Below, in pieces: positions 44,848 to 52,060 of a stretch of 64,000 bases of DNA (within the stretch, counting starts at the first letter, position 1; the number at the start of each line of letters is the position of its first letter). The position numbers and the translations under genes were made by a program. The DNA lies in assembly GCF_918698245.1 (NCBI RefSeq), contig NZ_CAKKMS010000002.1, forward strand, positions 558,001-622,000, in the 5' to 3' direction. The notes under the pieces were generated by a model that had not been told where the DNA came from, searched no databases, and saw only the letters and a list, made by a program, of their open reading frames with translations. The DNA is from Pedobacter sp. Bi126. GTDB taxonomy: Bacteria > Bacteroidota > Bacteroidia > Sphingobacteriales > Sphingobacteriaceae.

Positions 44848-47586
44848 ATGAACATTAGAATCTACATAGCGATCATCAGCATTTGGTTCCTATCCTTTTC
44901 AAAAGTGATAGCAGAGGTGTCGTTGCAAAATACCACCTGCGAAATGCTCGAGAATCCTTTGGGTATTGATGTTTTGAAACCCCGGTTGGCCTGGCATATC
45001 ATCTCAAATGAAAGAAATGTAATGCAAACGGCTTACCAGATTTTGGTGTCTTCTTCGCCAGAGAAATTAAATGCTAATGATGGGGATTTATGGGATTCAG
45101 GAAAGATTAACTCACCAGAATCTATTCATATAGCTTACAACGGAAAAGTGCTTAAAAGCCGGATGAAAGTCTATTGGAAAGTTAAAGTGTGGACTAATGT
45201 TGGGCAAAGCGAATGGTCTGCTAACAACTATTTTTCAATGGGTTTGCTGTACTACAAAGATTGGCCGAAAGGCTGGATTGGTTTCGACAGGGCATTCGCC
45301 TGGGATAACATTAAAACTGATTCGCGTTTATCAGCCAGGTATTTCAGAAAAGAGTTTCAGAGCACGAAAGAAATCAAGTCTGCTACGGCATCAATCGTTG
45401 GTTTAGGTTTGTATGAACTCTACATCAACGGCAAAAAAGTGGGGAATGATGTTTTATCACCATCGCCTACAGATTATACCAAAAATGTAAAATATAATAC
45501 ATACGATGTAACCAGTTACCTTAAGAATGGTAAAAATGCAGTTGGCACGGTACTCGGAAATGGCCGTTTCTTCGCGATGCGCCAAAATGAAAAACCTTAT
45601 AAAATTAAAACATTTGGTTTTCCGAAAATGCTAATGAACATCAACATCGTTTACAGCGATGGAACAACAGCAAATATTGATACCGACGATAGCTGGAAAG
45701 GCACAACGGATGGACCGATCAGAACCAATAACGAATACGATGGGGAAGAATACGATGCTACAAAAGAAGCTCCAGGCTGGAATAAGGTAGGTTTTGACGA
45801 TAGCAAATGGGCAAAAGCAGAATTTGTACAAGAACCAGCAGGAACCATTGAAGCCCAGATGAATGAAAACATGAAAGTGATGAATACAATAAAGCCTGTT
45901 TCAATTACTAAACTTTCTGGTGGCCGGTATATTTTGGATATGGGTCAAAACATGGTCGGTTGGCTGCAGATCAAGGTAAAAGGCATAAAGGGCAAACAAA
46001 TCAAAATGCGTTTTGCAGAATCACTTCAAAATAGTGGCGAACTTTTTACAGCTAATCTTCGCAATGCGAAATGTACCGATTTATACGTTTTAAAAGGGGG
46101 CGAATTAGAAACCTGGGAGCCTACCTTTGCTTACCGCGGATTTAGATACGTAGAGCTTTCGGGATATACTTACCAACCATCAGTGAATGATTTTCTAGGC
46201 AAAATGATTTATGATAACATTAAAACGGTCGGAACCTTCGAAACTTCAGATGCTTTAACCAATCAGATCTTCAAAAATGCCTGGTGGGGAATTGCCGGAA
46301 GTTATAAGGGGATTCCGGTTGATTGCCCTCAACGCAACGAGCGGATGCCTTGGCTTGGCGATAGGGGCGCTGTAGCTTACGGAGAAAGTTTTCTTTTTGA
46401 TAACGGACGCTTTTATACCAAATGGTTGCAGGATATAAGAAACTCGCAGAAAGAAGACGGCGCCATTCCTGATGTTGCACCTGCTTTCTGGAGGTATTAC
46501 AGCGATAACATGACCTGGCCGGGTGCAATGCTTTTGGTGACCGAAATGTTATACAAACAAACCAGCGATGTTTCAGCCGTTCGGGATAATTATCCGGCGA
46601 TGAAAAAGTGGTTGGCCTACATGCAAGATCGCTACATGAAAGATTACATTTTGACCAAAGATAGTTATGGCGATTGGTGTATGCCACCCATTACCATCGA
46701 GTTTGGTCGGGGTAAAAGTGCAGACAAGAAATATCCTTCCGAATTAATCTCAACGGCATATTATTATCATTTCACGCAGTTGATGATACAATTCGCTAAG
46801 GTAAGCGGTAACGATGAAGATGTAAAAACATATGAGCTTTTAGGGAACAAAGTCAAAGATGCTTTTAATCAAAAATATTATAACGATAAAGGTTATTATG
46901 CTTCTAATGCCTTAACGGATAACATCATTCCACTTTATTTCGGAATGGTTCCACAAAATAAAATAGATCAGGTTTTTAAGAATGTCACTTATACTGTTGA
47001 AGTGACAAATAAAGGCCATTTAAGTAATGGTCTGGTCGGAATCCAATGGTTAATGCGCTGTTTAAACGATTATGGCCGACCAGATTTAGCTTATACAGTT
47101 GCAACACAGAAAACCTACCCAAGTTGGGGTTACATGGTTGATAATGGTGCAACAACTATTTGGGAATTATGGAATGGCAATACGGCTGATCCGAAAATGA
47201 ATTCACAGAACCACGTGATGATGCTAGGCGATCTGCTGATCTGGTATTACGAAAACCTGGCAGGTATAAAATCTGAAGAGGCTGCTTTTAAAAAGATTAT
47301 CATGAAACCTGAAATGATCAATGGTTTAAACTCGGTAAATGCCAGTTACAATTCGGTTTACGGGTTAATCAAAAGCAGTTATAGCAAAACCGCTAACGAG
47401 TTTAACTGGAACATTACCATCCCAGCAAATACAACGGCGTTGATTTATATTCCTGCAAATAATAAAAATGAAGTTTCAGAAAAAAATAAGTCAATAAAGG
47501 ATTTAAAATTTGTAAAAATGGAGCATAATAGCGCTGTTTATGAACTTGGTTCTGGCGATTATGCTTTTGTGGTGGAGCGGAAATAA
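44848..47586 (+). CDS. GH78 alpha-L-rhamnosidase (copy 1)
   Basis: The 912-residue enzyme has a signal peptide (about 1-22). An N-terminal Fn3-like domain follows (LENPLGIDVLKPRLAWHIISNERNVMQTAYQILVSS), then the Bac_rhamnosid_N jelly roll (LSARYFRKEFQSTKEIKSATASIVGLGLYELYINGKKVG) and a CBM67-like concanavalin domain. The catalytic (alpha/alpha)6 barrel carries GIPVDCPQRNERMPWLGDRGAV, the conserved GH78 acid region, and TTIWELWNG. A C-terminal beta-domain completes it. It cleaves terminal alpha-L-rhamnose from pectin oligosaccharides. Two other GH78-type genes, at 57618 and 61670, are clearly different paralogues. Confidence 0.94.
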   Translation: MNIRIYIAIISIWFLSFSKVIAEVSLQNTTCEMLENPLGIDVLKPRLAWHIISNERNVMQTAYQILVSSSPEKLNANDGDLWDSGKINSPESIHIAYNGKVLKSRMKVYWKVKVWTNVGQSEWSANNYFSMGLLYYKDWPKGWIGFDRAFAWDNIKTDSRLSARYFRKEFQSTKEIKSATASIVGLGLYELYINGKKVGNDVLSPSPTDYTKNVKYNTYDVTSYLKNGKNAVGTVLGNGRFFAMRQNEKPYKIKTFGFPKMLMNINIVYSDGTTANIDTDDSWKGTTDGPIRTNNEYDGEEYDATKEAPGWNKVGFDDSKWAKAEFVQEPAGTIEAQMNENMKVMNTIKPVSITKLSGGRYILDMGQNMVGWLQIKVKGIKGKQIKMRFAESLQNSGELFTANLRNAKCTDLYVLKGGELETWEPTFAYRGFRYVELSGYTYQPSVNDFLGKMIYDNIKTVGTFETSDALTNQIFKNAWWGIAGSYKGIPVDCPQRNERMPWLGDRGAVAYGESFLFDNGRFYTKWLQDIRNSQKEDGAIPDVAPAFWRYYSDNMTWPGAMLLVTEMLYKQTSDVSAVRDNYPAMKKWLAYMQDRYMKDYILTKDSYGDWCMPPITIEFGRGKSADKKYPSELISTAYYYHFTQLMIQFAKVSGNDEDVKTYELLGNKVKDAFNQKYYNDKGYYASNALTDNIIPLYFGMVPQNKIDQVFKNVTYTVEVTNKGHLSNGLVGIQWLMRCLNDYGRPDLAYTVATQKTYPSWGYMVDNGATTIWELWNGNTADPKMNSQNHVMMLGDLLIWYYENLAGIKSEEAAFKKIIMKPEMINGLNSVNASYNSVYGLIKSSYSKTANEFNWNITIPANTTALIYIPANNKNEVSEKNKSIKDLKFVKMEHNSAVYELGSGDYAFVVERK

Positions 47587-47592
47587 AATAAT

Positions 47593-47664
47593 GGTTCGTG
47601 GTGACACGTACCATGGCGAGAAAAGATTACTGTATATAAGCCTCGGTTTGTGCCTTCACGAACC
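47593..47664. repeat. Palindromic repeat (GGTTCGTG/CACGAACC family)
   Basis: GGTTCGTG (47593-47600) pairs with CACGAACC (47657-47664), with a nested hairpin CGGTTTGTG/CACGAACCG at its right end. It occupies almost all of the 101-bp gap between the GH78 and DUF3826 genes. Confidence 0.6.
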
Positions 47665-47687
47665 GAAACAATAATTAAAACACAATT

Positions 47688-48353
47688 ATGAGAAAGTTTT
47701 TTAAACCATTTATGCTGATAACCTTACTGATCGCCTCAGTAAATGCATTCAGCCAAACCAAAGATATTGCTGTACCAGAAGAAATCCTGGCAAAGGCAAA
47801 AGAATGGACTTTTGCATTAAATTTAACCGACGCAGCAAAAAAATCTGCTGTCGAAAATGTAATTGCGGTTCATTTAACCACCATTAGAGATTGGCATAAC
47901 GACCACCCATCATCAACTGTTCCTGACGGAATAAACCCGGCTACCGGCAATAAACTAAGTGATTTAGATAAACAGATTATTGCCGATTCTGCTATGCCGT
48001 CAACCGTTCATCAATCGCTTATGGATGGATTGAAGAAGAATTTAACACCAGAGCAGGTAGAAATCATTTTAGACAAATACACTATTGGAAAAGTTGATTT
48101 CACGATGAAAGGTTACAAAGCAATTGTTCCTGATTTAACTGCCGATGAGGAAGCAAAGATTTTGGCTTTTTTGAAACAAGCCCGAGAACAAGCTGTCGAT
48201 TACAAAAACATGAAACAGATTTCGGCCATTTTCGAGATTTACAAAACGAAATCAGAGCAGATGTTAAATAATAACGGTCGCAGTTGGAGAGCACTTTACA
48301 GTGCTTACACTAAAAAAATAAAAGAAGAGAAAGCAGCCAAACAAAAGCAGTAG
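47688..48353 (+). CDS. Secreted DUF3826-family protein (copy 2)
   Basis: The 221-residue protein has a signal peptide (1-22, NAFSQ) and the DUF3826 pattern: AKAKEWTFALNLTDAAKKSAVENVIAVHLTTIRDWHND, LMDGLKKNLTPEQVEIILDKYTIGKVDFTMKGYKAI, LTADEEAKILAFLKQAREQAVDYKNMKQ, and a Lys-rich tail. Compared with copy 1 (15787) it keeps the two LTxEQ/LTxxE helices but has a different middle with HPSSTVPDGINPATGNKL. The function is unknown. Its place directly before a sialidase-like gene and after GH78 suggests an accessory role in the periplasm. Confidence 0.8.
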   Translation: MRKFFKPFMLITLLIASVNAFSQTKDIAVPEEILAKAKEWTFALNLTDAAKKSAVENVIAVHLTTIRDWHNDHPSSTVPDGINPATGNKLSDLDKQIIADSAMPSTVHQSLMDGLKKNLTPEQVEIILDKYTIGKVDFTMKGYKAIVPDLTADEEAKILAFLKQAREQAVDYKNMKQISAIFEIYKTKSEQMLNNNGRSWRALYSAYTKKIKEEKAAKQKQ

Positions 48354-48448
48354 GCAGTTCGCCGTTTGAAGTTTTCAGTTTTGAATGTAAAAATCAAATC
48401 GGTGAAATCCAATGATCTGTGTAATCACCTCGAAGAGAAAAAAGAATT

Positions 48449-49585
48449 ATGATATCAAAAAATATATATATCGCCATCAATCTAATTTTTGCGTCCACCA
48501 TTTGTGCCAACGCCCAGGTAGAAAAATGGCAATCGGGAATCGTAAAGCAAGAATTTCTTTACGATAAAGCACCATTCCCATCGTGTCACTCTGCAACAAT
48601 CGCAGAAACGCCAACGGGTTTGGTGGCCTCATTTTTTGGAGGAACAAAAGAACGGAATCCTGATGTAGAAATCTACATCAGTCGCTTTGTAGATGGCAAA
48701 TGGTTAGCGCCGTTTTCGGTTGCAAATGGTATCCAGCCTGATGGTAAAAGATTACCTACATGGAATCCGGTTTTATATCAGGTTTCCGGTGGAGATTTAC
48801 TGTTGTTTTATAAAATCGGTCCAAAACCATCAGAATGGTGGGGCATGATGAGAACCTCAAAAGATGGCGGTAAAACCTGGTCGGATGCTACAAAATTGCC
48901 CGATGGTTATATCGGCCCTGTAAAAAACAAACCAGTTTTGCTAAGCAATGGAAATCTTTTTGCACCATCAAGCAAAGAAGGCGACGGCTGGAAAATCCAC
49001 TTCGAGGTAACCAAGGATAACGGTAAAACCTGGAGAACCGTAGGACCATTGCCTGAAAATGGAATTAAAGCCATTCAACCAAGCATTTTGCAACATGGAA
49101 ATGGGAAATTGCAGCTATTGGCCAGAACAGCAAATCGTGCCATTGTAGAATCCTGGTCTGAAGATAACGGCGAAACCTGGTCGGCATTAACCAAAACTTC
49201 ATTACCCAATAACAACTCCGGTACAGATGCGGTAACCATGAAAGATGGTCGCCATGTATTGGTTTACAACCATGTTTTGCCACCAGGAGATTTAGCCAAA
49301 GGACCGCGTACCCCATTAAATGTTTCTGTTTCAAAAGACGGAAAAAAATGGTCGGCCGCATTAATTTTAGAAGATTCACCCATCAGCCAGTATTCTTATC
49401 CTGCGGTGATTCAAACTTCTGATGGCATGTTACATTTCATTTACACCTGGAGAAGAGAAAAAATTAAACATGTTGTGGTCGATCCTTCAAAGTTGAAATT
49501 AAAGAAAATCAAAAATGGCATTTGGCCGAAATTAAAAGGTTATACAGCTCCGGTAATTACTGAAACTAAAAATGAGGAGGGTTAA
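48449..49585 (+). CDS. Sialidase-like (BNR/Asp-box) exo-glycosidase
   Basis: This secreted 378-residue six-bladed beta-propeller has a signal peptide to about residue 23 (CANAQ). Asp-box repeats are SKDGGKTW, TKDNGKTW, SEDNGETW and SKDGKKW. The region SCHSATIAETPTGLVASFFGGTKERNPDVEIY is typical of BNR_2-type proteins of plant-polysaccharide loci. Classical sialidases act on keto-deoxy acids, and GH33-like enzymes have been linked to Kdo removal in RG-II. That would fit here but is inference, since the arginine triad cannot be confirmed by eye. The end of the gene overlaps the following esterase start by 14 bases. Confidence 0.75.
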   Translation: MISKNIYIAINLIFASTICANAQVEKWQSGIVKQEFLYDKAPFPSCHSATIAETPTGLVASFFGGTKERNPDVEIYISRFVDGKWLAPFSVANGIQPDGKRLPTWNPVLYQVSGGDLLLFYKIGPKPSEWWGMMRTSKDGGKTWSDATKLPDGYIGPVKNKPVLLSNGNLFAPSSKEGDGWKIHFEVTKDNGKTWRTVGPLPENGIKAIQPSILQHGNGKLQLLARTANRAIVESWSEDNGETWSALTKTSLPNNNSGTDAVTMKDGRHVLVYNHVLPPGDLAKGPRTPLNVSVSKDGKKWSAALILEDSPISQYSYPAVIQTSDGMLHFIYTWRREKIKHVVVDPSKLKLKKIKNGIWPKLKGYTAPVITETKNEEG

Positions 49586-51113
49586 GATGATAAATTTAAC
49601 TAGACACGCCATTTCGATATTTTGGCAATCGTCATTGCGAGGAGACACGCACTGTAGCCGAGAAATCTTAAGTAAGGGAACTCGTCCCCCTTTGGAGGGG
49701 GCAGGGGGAGGAATTTTGAGAAGTGGGTATTTACTAGCCATTTTTTTATTTGCATTTAATAATCTCTCCGCCCAAATCCAAAACAGCGATAACCTCTATA
49801 AAAAGCCGCTTGCAGAAGTTTTGAAAGAGATCCAAGCACGCTTCAGGGTACAGATCAAATATTCAGAACCACAGGTAAAAGATAAATGGGTGAACTATGC
49901 AGAATGGCGCTTTCGTGCAAACGTTGATGAAACGCTTGCAAACGTGCTTGCCCCTTTGGATATGAAAGTAAACAAAGAGAAACCTGGTGTTTACAAGTTG
50001 AAAGAATACGAATATTACCGTTGGGAGGTTCAAGATGGATGGGCCTATCTGGATAGTTTGGCAACAAAATACCACGACCAGGCCAGTTGGGAAAAACGTA
50101 AGGCACAAATAAAGCCCGAATTATACCAAGCCTTATTGTTATCGCCATTGCCTGCCAAACCAAATTCGAAACCGATTATCACGGCGAAAAGAATTTTTGA
50201 CGGGTATTCGGTAGAAAACATTGCACTGGAGATTTTACCTGGGGTTTGGATTAACGGTTCACTATATAAACCGTTAAATTTTAAAGGGAAAATCCCATTG
50301 GTTTTAAGTCCTGACGGACACTGGGAAAAACAACGTTTTAGACCTGATTGCCAGATCCGCTGTGCAATGATTGCCAGAATGGGTGCTATGGCTTTTAGCT
50401 ACGACTTATTTGCCTGGGGCGAATCGATGCTCCAGTTTAAATACGAAGATCACCGCAAAAGCTTGGCACAAACCGTTCAGGCTTTGGGCGGAATCAGGAT
50501 TTTAGACTACTTCAGTGCGCTAAAAGAAACCGATACAGCCAGAATTGGCATCAGTGGAGGTTCGGGTGCAGGAAGTCACTCCATTTTAATGACTGCCATG
50601 GATGACAGGATTAAACTAAGTGCTCCTGTAGTGGCGATGTCGTCTTACTTTTATGGTGGCTGCCCTTGTGAAAGCGGAATGCCAATCCATCAATGTGGCG
50701 GCGGAACTGATAATGTAGAACTGGCTGCAATGGCAGCACCTCGGCCCCAATTATTGGTGTCAGATGGTAGCGACTGGACGGCCCACACACCCGAACACGA
50801 TTTTCCTTATCTACAAAAAATGTACAGTTATTATGGTGTGAAAGATAAGGTCGAGAATGTTCACCTTCCTAATGAAAAACATGACTTCGGCATTAATAAG
50901 CGCATTGCACTTTACGATTTCCTAATCAAAAACTTCAAACTAAATGGTACTGCAGTTAAAGATAAAGCTGGTAAATACAATGAAAGTAAAGTAACCATCG
51001 AAAAGGAAAATGCCCTTTATGTTTTTGGTGATAAAGGTGAAAAACTCCCTAAAAATGCAGTAACGGGATTTGAAAATCTGGAAAAATTATTCCCGTTAAG
51101 CACAAGTAAATAG
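49572..51113 (+). CDS. Alpha/beta-hydrolase esterase with N-terminal STN-like domain
   Basis: The hydrolase fold (about residues 190-470) has the nucleophile Ser328 in RIGISGGSGAGSHS, Asp in LLVSDGSDWTAH and a His in NEKHDFGI, like acetyl-xylan-esterase-type enzymes. Residues about 77-145 (LYKKPLAEVLKEIQARFRVQIKYSEPQ..TLANVLAPLDMKVNKEKPGVYKLKEYE) resemble an STN (secretin/TonB short N-terminal) domain, unusual for an esterase. The first 50 residues are translated from repeats (a CGTCATTGCGAGGAG arm at 49630 and a CCCCTTTGGAGGGGG element at 49684). TTG 49716 would give the clean signal peptide MRSGYLLAIFLFAFNNLSAQ, so the true start is uncertain. ATG 49587 is a further option. It probably deacylates pectin. 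Confidence 0.82.
   Translation: MRRVKMINLTRHAISIFWQSSLRGDTHCSREILSKGTRPPLEGAGGGILRSGYLLAIFLFAFNNLSAQIQNSDNLYKKPLAEVLKEIQARFRVQIKYSEPQVKDKWVNYAEWRFRANVDETLANVLAPLDMKVNKEKPGVYKLKEYEYYRWEVQDGWAYLDSLATKYHDQASWEKRKAQIKPELYQALLLSPLPAKPNSKPIITAKRIFDGYSVENIALEILPGVWINGSLYKPLNFKGKIPLVLSPDGHWEKQRFRPDCQIRCAMIARMGAMAFSYDLFAWGESMLQFKYEDHRKSLAQTVQALGGIRILDYFSALKETDTARIGISGGSGAGSHSILMTAMDDRIKLSAPVVAMSSYFYGGCPCESGMPIHQCGGGTDNVELAAMAAPRPQLLVSDGSDWTAHTPEHDFPYLQKMYSYYGVKDKVENVHLPNEKHDFGINKRIALYDFLIKNFKLNGTAVKDKAGKYNESKVTIEKENALYVFGDKGEKLPKNAVTGFENLEKLFPLSTSK
49684..49712 (+). repeat. G-rich dispersed repeat (CTTTGGAGGGGGCAGGGGGAGG family)
   Basis: GTCCCC(C)TTTGGAGGGGGCAGGGGGAGGA is present here inside the esterase frame and, almost identically, at 54645-54672 between genes. 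A shorter relative, CCCCCTTTTTGGAGGTTGGGGG, lies near 60600. It is a short dispersed repeat of unknown role. Confidence 0.6.
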
Positions 51114-51118
51114 TGGAT

Positions 51119-52048
51119 ATGGAGCATCAAAACAGAAGGTCTTTTATTGGTCATGTAGCGCTGCTAACAGGCGCTTTAATGATCCCAAATCAATTGCTTT
51201 TGGCAGTGGAGAAAAAGAACAATTATAAAGTTGCCGTGATTGATTTAATGATTTTAAAACGTCAGAAAATCAGCGCTTTGCCACTCGCAAAAGAAATCGG
51301 TGCTGACGGATTGGAAATTGACATGGGCGGCCTGGGTGATCGCGTAACATTTGATAACAAATTAGCCGATCCAAAAATCAGGCAGGAGTATCTGGATAAA
51401 GCAAAAGAGCTGAACCTCGAAATCTGCTCGCTGGCGATGACCGGATTTTATGCGCAATCATTTGCCAAGCGACCAACTTATCAGAAAATGATCCAGGATT
51501 GTTTGGATACTGCCAAAGCAATGCATATTAAAGTAGTTTTTCTGCCTTTGGGCATTCAAGGTGATTTGGTTAAAAACCCTGAACTGCGCGAACCTATTGT
51601 TGAACGGTTAAAAGTTGCTGGAAAGATGGCCGCCAAAGCGGGAATTACAATTGGAATTGAAAGTGCTTTAGATGCAAAAGGAGAATTACAATTGTTAAAA
51701 GATATTGATTGCAAGCATGTTAAAAGTTATTTCAATTTCTCTAATGCCATTAAGAATGGAAGAGATTTACACCAAGAGCTGAGAATTTTAGGCAGGAAGA
51801 ACATCGTTCAAATCCATGCCACTAATGAAGATGGTGTTTGGTTACAGAACGATCCAAAGATCGACCTCAATAAAGTAAAAGAAACACTTGATGATATGGG
51901 TTGGAAAGGATGGCTGGTTGTAGAAAGAAGTCGGGATGCCAAACAGCCCACCAATGTAAAATATAATTTCAGCGCTAATACCAGCTACCTGAAATCTGTG
52001 TTTCAAAGTGAGGGTCCGTCATTGCGAGGCACGAAGCAATCTCAATAG
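51119..52048 (+). CDS. Sugar phosphate isomerase/epimerase-like TIM-barrel protein
   Basis: The protein of about 309 residues belongs to the xylose-isomerase-like/AP-endonuclease-2 TIM-barrel superfamily: ALPLAKEIGADGLEIDMGGLG, LNLEICSLAMTGFYAQSFAKRP, AKAMHIKVVFLPLG, AAKAGITIGIESALDAKGEL, NIVQIHATNEDGVW, MGWKGWLVVERS. It begins NRRSFIGHVALLTGALMIPNQ, a Tat-like signal, so it is probably exported. GTG 51113 is an alternative start that overlaps the previous stop. The last residues (GPSLRGTKQSQ) are encoded by a half palindrome (52017-52042), so the original C-terminus was probably altered by repeat insertion. It likely works with the nearby Gfo/Idh/MocA oxidoreductase on a sugar; the substrate is unknown. 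Confidence 0.83.
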   Translation: MEHQNRRSFIGHVALLTGALMIPNQLLLAVEKKNNYKVAVIDLMILKRQKISALPLAKEIGADGLEIDMGGLGDRVTFDNKLADPKIRQEYLDKAKELNLEICSLAMTGFYAQSFAKRPTYQKMIQDCLDTAKAMHIKVVFLPLGIQGDLVKNPELREPIVERLKVAGKMAAKAGITIGIESALDAKGELQLLKDIDCKHVKSYFNFSNAIKNGRDLHQELRILGRKNIVQIHATNEDGVWLQNDPKIDLNKVKETLDDMGWKGWLVVERSRDAKQPTNVKYNFSANTSYLKSVFQSEGPSLRGTKQSQ

Positions 52049-52060
52049 CAAAATTATAAA

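Noticed and set aside
46271..46687. 138-codon frame on the - strand inside the first GH78
   Set aside because: It is antisense to the conserved catalytic barrel and is best explained as a shadow frame.
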